A stretch of DNA of 64,000 nt from Streptomyces musisoli (GCF_016741855.1 NZ_JAERRH010000021.1:1-64000); one strand, 5' to 3'; shown: positions 1-8,360, counted from the first letter of the stretch. Translations and numbers: made by a program. The notes: generated by a model from the sequence alone, not told the origin.

Positions 1-202
1 TCCGCGGTCGCGGCCTGAGGGTGCGGCCCGTGCGCGCGGCCTGGGGGGGGGCCCGAGGGCGCGGTCCGGGGTTGCGGTTCCGCAACGAAAACGCCCGACC
101 GCTGGCGACGGGGGATGCACCAGCGATCGGGCTATGGCCAAGGGTAACAAGGTTGCCGGTTCCGTGGGGCGAAGTCCGGGATGATTCAGGCACGTTGGCC
201 GA
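1..202. other. Intergenic, no gene seen
   Basis: No convincing gene is seen before the end of the minus-strand WD40 gene. The only structure is a 7-bp perfect inverted repeat (GTTGCGG-TT-CCGCAAC, 71-86) followed by a short A-rich stretch. It could be a weak terminator or an operator. Confidence 0.4.
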
Positions 203-3200
203 TCATCCACCACACGGAGGGTCGTAGGACAGACGCGGCAGGTACTCGTGCCACCGTTCCGGGGTCAGCACACCCCGGGTGACCGCGCAGATGTGCCGGA
301 TCGCCGTGTCGGCGTCCAGGCTCCACAGCCGGACCGTGTCGGCGCCGCTGGAGACGCCGAGGACACGGCTGTTGGGGCTGAAGGAGAGGAAGTTGCCCGT
401 CTTGGCGTTCGGGCTCATCGACTGGCCGATAGCGGCCGCCGCGGCCGGATCGGCGACGTCCCACAGCCGGACCGTGTTGTCGTTGCCGCCGCTGGCCAGG
501 GTGTGGCCGTCGGCGCTGAACGTCAGGGACGTGACCGCCTCGGTGTGCCCGGTGAGCGGGTCGCCCAGCGCGCTCGCCGCGGCCGGATCGGCGACGTCCC
601 ACAGCCGGACCGTGTCGTCGTCGCTGCCGCTGGCCAGGGTGCGCCCGTCCGCGCTGTAGGCGAGGGCGTTGACCGGCCCGGAGTGCTCGGTGAGGGGCTC
701 GCGCAGCGGTACGGCGTGCGCCGGGTCGCTCACGTTCCACAGCCGGATCGTGCTGTCCGCGCTGCCACTGGCCAGGGTGCGCCCGTCGGGGCTGAAGGCG
801 AGGGCGTTGATGTAGCCCCGGTGCCCGGCGATCGGCTTGCCGACCGGTACGGCGTGCGCCGGGTCGCCGACGTGCCACAGCTGGACGGTGCGGTCGTCGT
901 AGGCGGTGGCCAGGGTGTGCCCGTCCGGGCTGAAGGCCAGCGCGTCGGGGCCCATGAAGCGGGTCCGCAGGGACAGCGGAGGACCCGCGGTGACCGGATG
1001 CGCGGGGTCGGTGACGTCCCACAGGTACACCGACCTGGCGCCGGTCAGGACGGCGAGGGTGCGGCCGTCGGGGGAGAACACCAGGGAGCGCTGGTCGCCG
1101 TCGGCGTGCATGAACGACTTGCCGAGCGCGACGGGCCGGCCGGGCCGCGTCACGTTCCACAGCCGCAGCCTGCCGTCCCGGGCGGCCGTGGCCAGGACCT
1201 TGCCGTCCGGACGGAACGCACCGCTGCGGCCGACCATGTCCGAGGCCGGGACCGACCACAGCCGCACCTTGCCGTCCCCGCTGCCGGTGGCGAGGGTACG
1301 GCCGTCCGGGCTGAACCCCAGGGCGTACATCTCGCCGCTGCTGCCCGCGAGGGGCTCGCCGACCTGGGACGGGGACGCCGGGTCGCTGATGTTCCACAGG
1401 CTCGCCGTGCTGTCCGCGCTCGCGGCGGCCAGCCGGCCGCCGTCGGAGCTGAAGGCCACCGACCAGACCGGTCCGGTGTGCCCGGTCAGCGGGGAGCCGA
1501 TCGGTGCCGCGCGACCGGGGTCGGTGACGTCCCACAGCCGGATGGTGTCGTCCGCGCTGCCGCTGGCCAGCGTGTGCCCGTCGGGGCTGAAGGCCACCGA
1601 GTGCACCAGCTCCGTGTGCCCGCGCAGCGTCCCGGCCGGCTCGGGCCGACGCGGGGCGGACACGTCCCACAGCCGGATCGTGTGGTCGTCGCCGCCGGTC
1701 GCCAGCGTCCGCCCGTCCGGGGCGAACGCCACCGAGCGCACCGCGGCGCTGTGGCCGCGCAGCGTGGCCGACACGGTGGGCCGGCGCGGATCGGTCACGT
1801 CCCAGAGCCGCACGGTGCGGTCCTCGCCGGCCGTGGCCAGGGTGCGCCCGTCCGGGCTGAAGGCGGCCAGGTAGATGGTGCCCCGGTGGCCGGTGAGCGG
1901 CGCGCCGAGCGGTACGGCGTGCGCCGGGTCGCGGACGTCCCACAGCCGGACCGTGCCGTCGTCGCCTGCGCTGGCCAGGGTGCGGCCGTCCGGGCTGAAG
2001 ACGGCGCTGCTCACCCAGCTGGTGTGGCCGGTGAGCGGCTTGCCGAGCGCAGCAGGGTGGTTCGGGTCCCGTACGTCCCACAGCCGGACCGTGTGGTCAT
2101 ATGCGGCCGTGGCCAGCGTCCTGCCGTCCGGGCTGAACGAGGTGAGGTAGACGGCACCCCGGTGGCCGGACAGCGAGGTGGCCAGCGGTGCGTTCACGAT
2201 CGAGATCAGGCGGCTGTAGGTGCCCTTGTCGCCGGGGCGCAGCTGATGGGCGACCAGGTCGAGCTGGGCCGCCAGGGACGGATCCGTGTGCTGGACCCGG
2301 TCCGCCTCGGCGAGCACCTGCTCGAACACGGCGTCGTCGCGCTGCTTCCAGGCGATCACGGCCGTACCGGCGGCGAGGACGGCCAGCACGACCAACGCCG
2401 CCACCGCGGCCCGGCTCAGCCACACGGAACGCTTGCGCAGCCGTACCGAGGCGGCCAGGAACTCCACCGCGCTGCGTGTCAGATAGGTGTCTCCGGCCGA
2501 ACGGGCCCAGTTGCGGGCCTGCTCCAGGCGGGACCCCCGGTACAGCAGCGAGCTGTCCCGGCCCGAGTCCTCCCAGGACCGGCCGTCCTCCTCCAGCCGC
2601 TGGCGCAGCAGATGGTCGCCCCGGCCCTCGTCGATCCAGTGCCGCAGCCGGGGCCAGGCGTGCAGCAGTGCCTCGTGGGTGATCTCCACCGTGTCGGCGT
2701 CCAGCGTCACCAGCCGGGCCCGTACCAGGGCCTCCAGCGACTCCTCCGTCTTGCCGGGGTCGGCGGACTCCTCCGCGAGCTGCCGCCGGGTGCCGCGCCG
2801 GCGTGTGGCCTGGGTGTCCTCGCCCAGCCGGACCAGCCGCAACAGCAGCAGCCGGGCCGCGGTACGGGCCGCGGGGTCCAGGCCGGACCAGGCGCGCTCG
2901 GCGGTCGCCGCCACCGCGCCCTGGATGCCGCCCGCCGCGCGGTAGCCGGCCAGCGTCAGCTTTCCGGCCTTCCGGCGCTGCCAGGTGGCGAGCAGGGCGT
3001 GCGAGAGCAGGGGCAGCACGCCCGCGTCATGCGCACCGCGCGGGCCGTCGGCGCTCACCTCGCGCACGATCAGCTCGGCGAGCCCCGGCTCCAGCTCCAG
3101 ACCGACCGCCTTGGCCGGACCGGTCACCGCCTCGCGCAGCTCGGTGCTGGTCAGCGGGCCCAGCACCATGTGGCGGTGCTGGAGCGCGTCGGCCAGTTCC

Positions 3201-4564
3201 GGGTAGGCGAGGCACTGTTCGAAGAAGTCGGCGCGGATGCCGAGGACGACCCGGACGGGCGCGGGTCCGCCGGAGCCGGCGGGCGGGGTGCAGGCGGCGT
3301 GCAGGAACTGGATGAAGGTGCGCCGGTCCGCCTCGTCGGCGCAGAGGGTGAACGCCTCCTCGAACTGGTCCACGATGACGACCGGCCGGCCGTCCGGGGC
3401 GTCGGCGTGGCCCGCCCAGGCCGTGAACGCCTCGCGCACGGCCCGGGTCACCTGCGGGGCGTCGCCGCCGGGGAGCGCCGGGTTCCGCGACGCCTTCCGC
3501 TCGGCCTCGCGCGCTTCGGCGGCGACGGCGGCGAGTCCGGGGACACGGCGGACCAGCTCACCCAGCGGATCGGCACCGGGGACGAGCTGGAGGACGGGTC
3601 CGGCTGGCTCGGCGGGGGAATCGGCGGCGGGCGGGGCCGCGGGCTGTGCGGGGCCGGGAAGGCGCGAGGGGCCGGGGGAGGCGGAGGAGTCCGGAAGACC
3701 GCCGGGCTGCTGCGGGGACCGCGGGGACTGTCCGGTCTGCGCCGGGCGCGCCGGATGTGCCGGATGCGGCGGAGGGGACGGGTGGGCCCCGTGGGCTTGC
3801 TGAGGTGTCTGGGCCGGAAGGATCCGGGGCGGCCGGCCCGCGGCGGCCGTTCCGGCCGCCTGCTCGGGATCGCGCTCCTGCTGCCACTCCTGCCGGGCCT
3901 GGTCCGCCCCGTCGGCCGGCGGGCCGTTTCGTCCGGCGCCGGCGCCGGTGTTCAGGGCGCCACCCCGGACGGCGGGGACCAGACCGGCGTTCAACAGGGA
4001 GGACTTCCCGGCTCCCGAGGCACCGACCAGCATGATCAGTCCGCCGGACCGCTCGGCAGCGCGGAGCTGCGCGACGAGGGTGTTCGTGCTCCGCTCCCGG
4101 CCGAAGAACCACCGGGCGTCCTCCCGCCGGTACGGAGCCAGCCCCCGGTACGGGCACACGCCGCCGGCGACGGGCGGGGCCTGGGCCGGTGGCCGCCGGT
4201 TCTCCTCGGTGGGCGGCGCGCTCCGGTCGCCGGCCGGGCCGGCCAGGGCCAGCTCCCACAGCCGCTGCCAGTGCGTGATGTCGTACAGGCCGGCGGAGAC
4301 CGGGGCGGGACGCAGGCGCCGGGCCTCGGGGATCAGGATCTGGAGGACCGCCGCGAGGGCGGTGAACTGGGCGGGTACGTTCCTGGCCCGGCGCCAGTCA
4401 CTGATCCGCTGCGCGGAGACCCGTACCGGCCGGCCGCGTTCGTCGACCCGCTGGAGCCGTACGACCGCTTCGGCGACGCTCTTCAAGGGAGGATTTCCGG
4501 CCTCCTTGTACAGCAGCGCGAGCCGCTCGGCGAAGGCTGTGCGTGCCCCTGAGTCGGAACTCAA
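203..4564 (-). CDS. nSTAND NTPase with N-terminal HTH-like domain and 14 WD40 repeats
   Basis: A 1453-residue multidomain signalling protein. Residues ~1-75 resemble the small helical DNA-binding-like domain found at the N-terminus of streptomycete STAND proteins (SAQRISDWRRARNVP). A CPYRGLAPY...FFGRE segment then leads into a P-loop (GASGAGKSS) and a Walker B-like VVIVDQFEEAF, which is typical of the nSTAND1 NTPase. Between them lies a Pro/Gln/Gly-rich insert of about 120 residues. A hydrophobic helix (AAVAALVVLAVLAAGTAVIAW) follows, then about 14 WD40 units (SFSPDGRTLA...VRLWDV), enough for two seven-bladed propellers. The start is TTG at 4564 with GGGGTGG upstream; no better in-frame start is visible. 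The family is generally read as ATP-driven scaffolds or sensors of signalling or conflict; ligand and output are unknown. The plus strand is open over the same span because of codon bias and is not a gene. Confidence 0.85.
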   Translation of the reverse strand: MSSDSGARTAFAERLALLYKEAGNPPLKSVAEAVVRLQRVDERGRPVRVSAQRISDWRRARNVPAQFTALAAVLQILIPEARRLRPAPVSAGLYDITHWQRLWELALAGPAGDRSAPPTEENRRPPAQAPPVAGGVCPYRGLAPYRREDARWFFGRERSTNTLVAQLRAAERSGGLIMLVGASGAGKSSLLNAGLVPAVRGGALNTGAGAGRNGPPADGADQARQEWQQERDPEQAAGTAAAGRPPRILPAQTPQQAHGAHPSPPPHPAHPARPAQTGQSPRSPQQPGGLPDSSASPGPSRLPGPAQPAAPPAADSPAEPAGPVLQLVPGADPLGELVRRVPGLAAVAAEAREAERKASRNPALPGGDAPQVTRAVREAFTAWAGHADAPDGRPVVIVDQFEEAFTLCADEADRRTFIQFLHAACTPPAGSGGPAPVRVVLGIRADFFEQCLAYPELADALQHRHMVLGPLTSTELREAVTGPAKAVGLELEPGLAELIVREVSADGPRGAHDAGVLPLLSHALLATWQRRKAGKLTLAGYRAAGGIQGAVAATAERAWSGLDPAARTAARLLLLRLVRLGEDTQATRRRGTRRQLAEESADPGKTEESLEALVRARLVTLDADTVEITHEALLHAWPRLRHWIDEGRGDHLLRQRLEEDGRSWEDSGRDSSLLYRGSRLEQARNWARSAGDTYLTRSAVEFLAASVRLRKRSVWLSRAAVAALVVLAVLAAGTAVIAWKQRDDAVFEQVLAEADRVQHTDPSLAAQLDLVAHQLRPGDKGTYSRLISIVNAPLATSLSGHRGAVYLTSFSPDGRTLATAAYDHTVRLWDVRDPNHPAALGKPLTGHTSWVSSAVFSPDGRTLASAGDDGTVRLWDVRDPAHAVPLGAPLTGHRGTIYLAAFSPDGRTLATAGEDRTVRLWDVTDPRRPTVSATLRGHSAAVRSVAFAPDGRTLATGGDDHTIRLWDVSAPRRPEPAGTLRGHTELVHSVAFSPDGHTLASGSADDTIRLWDVTDPGRAAPIGSPLTGHTGPVWSVAFSSDGGRLAAASADSTASLWNISDPASPSQVGEPLAGSSGEMYALGFSPDGRTLATGSGDGKVRLWSVPASDMVGRSGAFRPDGKVLATAARDGRLRLWNVTRPGRPVALGKSFMHADGDQRSLVFSPDGRTLAVLTGARSVYLWDVTDPAHPVTAGPPLSLRTRFMGPDALAFSPDGHTLATAYDDRTVQLWHVGDPAHAVPVGKPIAGHRGYINALAFSPDGRTLASGSADSTIRLWNVSDPAHAVPLREPLTEHSGPVNALAYSADGRTLASGSDDDTVRLWDVADPAAASALGDPLTGHTEAVTSLTFSADGHTLASGGNDNTVRLWDVADPAAAAAIGQSMSPNAKTGNFLSFSPNSRVLGVSSGADTVRLWSLDADTAIRHICAVTRGVLTPERWHEYLPRLSYDPPCGG

Positions 4565-4899
4565 GGTCCCACCCCTTACTTTCCCCCACGTGCGGACGTC
4601 CGGACCGGAAAACCCACCCTATACGCCTGACCTGCGGAGAAGGGCGGGTCCGGAGACCGGAACCTCCTCGTCGGCCGCCGCAGATGGCAGGATCCGAACC
4701 CGGTAGCGGAACGGTCACATACCGTCCGGACTGGCCACGGCTCCGTGCTCGGACAGACAGCCCATGGCGCCGAATGTTCTCGGCCAGTTTCGGTCGACTC
4801 GTGCCACGCCCGGCGGGTGAGCCCGCGCGCACCGAGGAAACCGGCCCGCTCTTCGACCCGCACCGCACCGCCGACACGGTACGGGTCGACGTCCTCGCA
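4565..4899. other. Intergenic, no gene seen
   Basis: Upstream region of the WD40 gene. No RNA gene, repeat or convincing reading frame is seen. It presumably holds the minus-strand promoter, but no clear -10/-35 pair can be assigned. Confidence 0.4.
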
Positions 4900-4945
4900 C
4901 CGTCCGGCACCGGTCCCCACGAGGGGAGGGACCGGTGCCGGACGG
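4900..4945 (-). terminator. Strong hairpin terminator downstream of the 155-aa gene
   Basis: Perfect 18-bp inverted repeat (left arm 4900-4917, right arm 4928-4945, loop about 10 nt) lying 17 bp beyond the stop of the minus-strand gene at 4963. There is no clear U-tract, as is usual in Streptomyces. Confidence 0.75.
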
Positions 4946-4962
4946 TCGGGAAGCCGCATCCG

Positions 4963-5430
4963 TCAGTCGAGCCAGCCCGCCTCGCGGGCCGTGGTGACGG
5001 CTCGTCGTTCGGCCTCCTCGGCCTCGGCGTTCAGGGCCGCGTCCCGCCCCCGCGCGGTGCCGCCGGCCGCTGCCGCCGCGGTGCGGGACGCCGTGAGTGC
5101 CGCGCGCAGGGCCGCTTCGGCGTCCGGGCCGCCCGCCCGGGCCGCGGCCAGCTGTGCGGCCAGGGCGGCGGTGGCGGCGGTGTTACGGGCGCAGCGGGCG
5201 TCCGCGGCCAGGGCGTCGAGCGACCGCGCCGACAGCCGCAGCGCGTTGGCGGCACGGCCGACGGCGTCCTTCGGCACGACCTCGGCCGCGTCCCGGACGA
5301 CACCGGCGTGCCGGCACGCGGCGACCGCGCGGTCGTAGGCGCTGTGGGCGCGGCCGCCGTGCACCCGGCGCAGGTCCGCCGCCCGCGTGTCCGGTCCGGC
5401 CGCCGCCGCTTCCCGTCCGCTCACGCTCAT
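4963..5430 (-). CDS. Alanine-rich small protein of unknown function
   Basis: 155 residues, over a quarter alanine, largely predicted helical, without a signal peptide or membrane helix. The start at 5430 (MSVSGREAAAAG) is chosen because it has a strong ribosome site (GGAAGGAGG, about 7 nt upstream). An upstream extension in the same frame has no such site. The middle (DAVGRAANALRLSARSLDALAADARCARNTAATAALAAQLAAA) looks like a coiled or helical bundle. It is divergently transcribed from the gene at 5741 across about 310 bp. I do not recognise a family. The coding call rests on frame length, ribosome site and terminator. Confidence 0.6.
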   Translation of the reverse strand: MSVSGREAAAAGPDTRAADLRRVHGGRAHSAYDRAVAACRHAGVVRDAAEVVPKDAVGRAANALRLSARSLDALAADARCARNTAATAALAAQLAAARAGGPDAEAALRAALTASRTAAAAAGGTARGRDAALNAEAEEAERRAVTTAREAGWLD

Positions 5431-5693
5431 CCTCCGGCCTCCTTCCCCGGGACGGCCCCGGGACGACACCGTCCGCCCCGCCGCCGGGGGCGGGCGCGGG
5501 CAGGGTGCCACGCCGGACGCGAAGAGACCACACCAGCGCAGGGGATTCCCTTGGCGCCGGCCGGGGCGGCCGCGGGCCGCGGCCCGGTGCGGGGCCTGGT
5601 GGGCGTGGTTCGGGGCGGCTCGGTGGTGGGACTGGCGGGCCCGGCGGGCGCGGTTCGGGGCTGTGGGTGGCTGCCGGGATGCGCCCTGGCAAT

Positions 5694-5708
5694 CTGACGG
5701 GACGTCAG
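5694..5708. promoter_or_regulatory. Inverted repeat, candidate operator for the gene at 5741
   Basis: CTGACG-GGA-CGTCAG, a perfect 6-bp inverted repeat, ends 32 bp before the ATG at 5741. It resembles the palindrome at 35026-35038 (TGACGG-T-CCGTCA) and the general style of TetR-family operators. No repressor is identified. The rest of the 5431-5740 gap is GC-rich with loosely repeated GGCGGGC/GGTTCGGGG words and holds no gene. Confidence 0.4.
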
Positions 5709-5740
5709 CTACCGTCGCCTCGCCGGCCGTAGCCGAAGGG

Positions 5741-6223
5741 ATGAGTGTCATGGAGAAGCAGCGTTCCCGGCCCCCGCGTCCGCCCGGCGAGCCGCGCTGG
5801 GTCGCGATGTTCCACGAGCCCGCCCAGGACACCTGGACGGTGGGCGCGGAGTCCTCGTACCGGAGCCCGGTGCTGTACGCCGTCGGCGACATGACCCAGA
5901 CCGTGCGGGCGCGCGGGGACGAGGTGACGGTCGCGCTGTGGGGACCCGAGGACGGCGCCTGGCGCCTCTACGACACCCCGTCCGCCACGGCTCCCGCGCC
6001 CGCGCCGAAGCGGCCCGCGCCCGGTTCACCCGAGCCGGCCCGGCTGGCCGAACGCATGACGGACCGGCGGCACCAGGTGCTCATGGCCGGCCTGAGCAAG
6101 GCGGGACTGTACGACCTGAGCCCCGAGGACGGCGAGGCGGTGCGGGCCCTGGCCGACCGCCTCGACGAGCCCACCGTCCGCAGGGTGGCCCACTGGCTCT
6201 CCGCGGCGGCCGGCGGCCGGTAG
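5741..6223 (+). CDS. Conserved hypothetical protein, 160 aa
   Basis: Cytosolic-looking protein with two parts. The N-terminal ~85 residues (RWVAMFHEPAQDTWTVGAESSYRSPVLYAVGDMTQTVRARGDEVTVALWGPEDGAWRLYD) look like a small beta-rich domain. A Pro/Ala-rich linker follows, then a helical C-terminus (AERMTDRRHQVLMAGLSKAGLYDLSPEDGEAVRALADRL). The start is placed at 5741 because the preceding CGAAGGG can act as a ribosome site and the similarity-like texture begins there; a second in-frame ATG lies four codons on. The small inverted repeat at 5694-5708 may regulate it. Function is not recognised. Confidence 0.65.
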   Translation: MSVMEKQRSRPPRPPGEPRWVAMFHEPAQDTWTVGAESSYRSPVLYAVGDMTQTVRARGDEVTVALWGPEDGAWRLYDTPSATAPAPAPKRPAPGSPEPARLAERMTDRRHQVLMAGLSKAGLYDLSPEDGEAVRALADRLDEPTVRRVAHWLSAAAGGR

Positions 6224-6323
6224 CCCCGCGAGTCGGTTCGGCCGGCAGGGGCGGGAGCCGGTTCGGTGGGCTGTTCGCCGGGCAGTGACGTCCTGGAGGT
6301 CACCGCCGACGGCTGGAGGACGC

Positions 6324-6674
6324 ATGAAGATCTCCGTCGACCGTTCCCAGTGCTACGGCTCGGCCGAGTGCGCGCACCGGGCGCCCGCCGTGTTCGCGTT
6401 CGAGGACGGATACGGCGTCGTACGCCCCGGCGCCGCTCAGGCCGCCGCCGTCGACCCGCGACTGCGGGAGGAGGTTCTGGAGGCGGCCGAGAAGTGTCCC
6501 TCGCAGGCCATCGTCCTCACGGAGCGGGAGGAGCAGCGGGGACGGGGGGTGCGGGGACCGCCGGGGCCGGCGGGTAACCCCAGCCGAAGCCGGCGAGCGC
6601 GCGGGCCCGGGCCGCCGCGACCGCCCTACGGGCCTCCAGCTCGGCGGGATCGGCATGCGCCGCCTGGCCCGTGA
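6324..6674 (+). CDS. Ferredoxin, probably [3Fe-4S], with unusual C-terminal extension
   Basis: The first ~66 residues match small actinobacterial ferredoxins that usually serve cytochromes P450. Cluster cysteines are Cys10, Cys16 and a C-terminal CP motif (EKCPSQAI). The first group is C-x5-C rather than the four-cysteine pattern, which points to a [3Fe-4S] cluster. Start ATG at 6324, preceded by GGAGGA. Family members usually end about 63-70 residues in. This frame continues for about 48 Arg/Pro/Gly-rich residues to a stop at 6674 and overlaps the 3' end of the convergent glycosyltransferase by 158 bp. The extension may be translated but looks like non-selected sequence. No P450 gene is adjacent, so the partner is unknown. 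Confidence 0.8.
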   Translation: MKISVDRSQCYGSAECAHRAPAVFAFEDGYGVVRPGAAQAAAVDPRLREEVLEAAEKCPSQAIVLTEREEQRGRGVRGPPGPAGNPSRSRRARGPGPPRPPYGPPARRDRHAPPGP

Positions 6675-7317
6675 CCTGCCCCTCCCACTTGCGGTACAGC
6701 AGACCGGCCCGTGCCGAGAACCAGCCGCGGCTCACCGCGTTCAGCGCCAGCAGCAGGCCGGTGTCCTCGGAGGCCGGCAGCGCCATCCAGCCGCCCAGGG
6801 CGACCAGCAGCTCGCGTCGTACGCACAGGCTCGCCGGATGGACCGGTGCGCGGAAGCCGTTGCGCTCCCAGTGGCCGAGGACGGCACCGCGCTCGATCGG
6901 ACCCTCGTCCGGGTCGCCGGGGAAACCGACCGTGGAGCCGTCGGGCAGCAGGTCCAGGACGCGGCACGTCGTCCACCCGACGGTGGGGTCCGCCTCCAGC
7001 GCGGCCAGGTCGCGGGCGAGCGCGCCCGGTGTGAGCCGGTCGTCGGCGTCCAGCACCTTGACGTACGTGCCCTCGGCGCGCGCCAGCGCGATCGTCCGGG
7101 CGACGCCGGGACCGCCCGGCCGGCCCTGGCGGAAGGTCACACGCGCGTCGTCCGGGACGTACGGGCGGACGTCGTCCGTCGTGCCGTCCTGCTGGACGAC
7201 CCACTCCCACTCCCAGCCGTCGGGCAGCAGCTGCGCGCGCAGGGAGGCGTAGGCGTCCGGCAGGAACCGTGCGGACGGGCCGTGGACAGCGGTGACTACG
7301 GTGACGCGCCGGCTCAC
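6517..7317 (-). CDS. Family 2 glycosyltransferase
   Basis: 266 residues with the GT-A fold layout. It opens with a beta strand (RVTVVTAVHG), has a nucleotide-sugar-binding DADD motif (VKVLDADDRLTPGA, the DxD-type metal site), and contains an ED segment (PASEDTGLLLALNAVSRGW) suited to acceptor binding or catalysis. There is no membrane helix, so it probably acts in the cytosol on an unknown acceptor. GTG start at 7317 with AAAGGTGG upstream. The last ~20 residues are a Pro/Ala repeat (PAPAVPAPPVPAAPPAP) read from DNA that also encodes the ferredoxin extension. It is apparently a single gene. Donor and acceptor cannot be inferred. Confidence 0.85.
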   Translation of the reverse strand: MSRRVTVVTAVHGPSARFLPDAYASLRAQLLPDGWEWEWVVQQDGTTDDVRPYVPDDARVTFRQGRPGGPGVARTIALARAEGTYVKVLDADDRLTPGALARDLAALEADPTVGWTTCRVLDLLPDGSTVGFPGDPDEGPIERGAVLGHWERNGFRAPVHPASLCVRRELLVALGGWMALPASEDTGLLLALNAVSRGWFSARAGLLYRKWEGQVTGQAAHADPAELEARRAVAAARARALAGFGWGYPPAPAVPAPPVPAAPPAP

Positions 7318-7407
7318 GCAGCGCTCACCACCTTTCCGTCGGGCGGGGCGGATTTCTCGCTCTTGTCGCTGCCAGCATGGCGCACGGGGGACCCGTGAAA
7401 AGCGCGA

Positions 7408-7438
7408 GACCCCCGGCCGATCCCGGCCGGGGGTCTTT
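7408..7438 (-). terminator. Hairpin terminator
   Basis: GACCCCCGGCCG-ATCC-CGGCCGGGGGTC, a perfect 12-bp stem with CTTTCC on one side and CGCTTTTC on the other. It lies between the glycosyltransferase start and the stop of the gene at 7510. It most likely terminates the latter. Confidence 0.7.
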
Positions 7439-7509
7439 CCGTGTCGACTGGTGCGTACGCAAGTCGCCTTGTCGTCGAGACGTTGCGGTACTGCGTAAGG
7501 GGCTGAGGA

Positions 7510-7854
7510 TCAGCAGTCGAGCTCCGGGGAGGTGGCGTCGGGGGTCTGGGCCTCCGCCTGCGTCTCCTTCAGTGCGCGGTGGCGGCAGCTGGGGGACTTT
7601 CCGTGGGCCTCGGCCCGGATCCGCTGCTTCATCGTGGGGGGCAGGGCCCTGCCGTGTGACCAGGCCCAGTGGCGCATCGCCGGGATCGTCGGGGTCGTGC
7701 GTTGCGCGGTGCCGGTGCGGGGGGTCTCGGTCCGGGGTCCGGCCGCGGCGGCGGCGGTGGCGGTTCCGGCGGAGACGAGTCCGAGCGCCGTGCACAGCGC
7801 GAGGAAGGCGGTGACGATGGCGGTCCACAGCTTCATGACCTTGTTCTGGGTCAT
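7510..7854 (-). CDS. Small secreted protein, DUF6344-like
   Basis: 114 residues. The N-terminus (MTQNKVMKLWTAIVTAFLALCTALGLVSAGTATAAAAA) is a good Sec signal peptide with likely cleavage after an Ala-x-Ala near residue 38. The mature part is small, basic and Thr/Arg-rich (MRHWAWSHGRALPPTMKQRIRAEAHGKSPSCRHRA). From memory it resembles the Streptomyces DUF6344 family, whose role is unknown. ATG at 7854 has GAGGGG about 4 nt upstream; an alternative ATG lies six codons later. The two mature cysteines could form a disulfide. It is divergent from DLW-39 across about 350 bp. Confidence 0.65.
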   Translation of the reverse strand: MTQNKVMKLWTAIVTAFLALCTALGLVSAGTATAAAAAGPRTETPRTGTAQRTTPTIPAMRHWAWSHGRALPPTMKQRIRAEAHGKSPSCRHRALKETQAEAQTPDATSPELDC

Positions 7855-8128
7855 GGCCCCTCACTTTCGGGTTGGGCGATTTGCGTACTTTGCTCATGAT
7901 GTGTATGAGGGCGGCGAAGTGGTGGACCGACGCCCGTGGCGCGTGGATGTTCCGATGAACACCACTCGTATGGACGCAAGAGGGTTCAAAACCCATAAAT
8001 CACGCTGAGCACGAGCGAAGGGGGAGCAAAGTAACCGTCCGTGCGGGCGTGGTCACCCTCCGGCCGGAAGCGGCTCCGACCTGGCCTATTGCGCTGGCGG
8101 AGGCGGGAGTTGGGCCTCGACGCAGGTC

Positions 8129-8157
8129 ACCGATCGATATCGGTCGGTGTGTATAGT
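8129..8157 (+). promoter_or_regulatory. Promoter region of the DLW-39 gene with inverted repeat
   Basis: A TATAGT hexamer at 8152-8157 is a good -10 element about 45 bp before the GTG at 8203. The -35 zone overlaps an inverted repeat, ACCGAT-CGAT-ATCGGT (8129-8144), which would place a bound factor over the promoter. No matching regulator is known. The remaining 7855-8128 gap has no gene. Confidence 0.45.
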
Positions 8158-8202
8158 CGGGCGCCAGAGGTCCCCTACGTCAAGGAAAGACGAGGTCGCG
8201 CG

Positions 8203-8331
8203 GTGAAGAAGCTGCTCCTGGTCGCACTGGCCGCCATCGGCGGGCTCCTCGTGTACCGCCAGATTCAGGCGGATCGCGCCGAGCAGGACCTGTGGACGGA
8301 GGCGACTGACTCCGTGCCCACGGGTTCGTGA
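8203..8331 (+). CDS. DLW-39 family microprotein
   Basis: 42-residue protein. Residues 2-18 form a hydrophobic helix (KKLLLVALAAIGGLLVY) followed by a polar tail that contains the family signature QDLWTEATD. The family, named for its DLW motif and length of about 39 residues, is conserved in actinobacteria near the gyrase/tRNA region by the origin; its role is unknown. It is probably a single-pass inner-membrane protein with the acidic tail exposed. GTG start at 8203, preceded by a CGAGG site; a strong terminator follows at 8361. Recognition is high despite the small size because the sequence is nearly invariant in Streptomyces. Confidence 0.85.
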   Translation: MKKLLLVALAAIGGLLVYRQIQADRAEQDLWTEATDSVPTGS

Positions 8332-8360
8332 GTCCCGATACCGAATCTGATACCTGAACA

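Noticed and set aside
248..4552. 1434-codon open frame on the plus strand, antisense to the WD40 gene
   Set aside because: It mirrors the GC-biased codons of the WD40 gene; it has no recognisable domain and repeats VPQPDRVV-type words that are the antisense of the WD40 repeat.
8129..8144. ACCGATCGATATCGGT as a fourth PaaR operator
   Set aside because: The half-sites are two bases further apart than in the ACCGNNCGNNCGGT sites, so it is a different palindrome.
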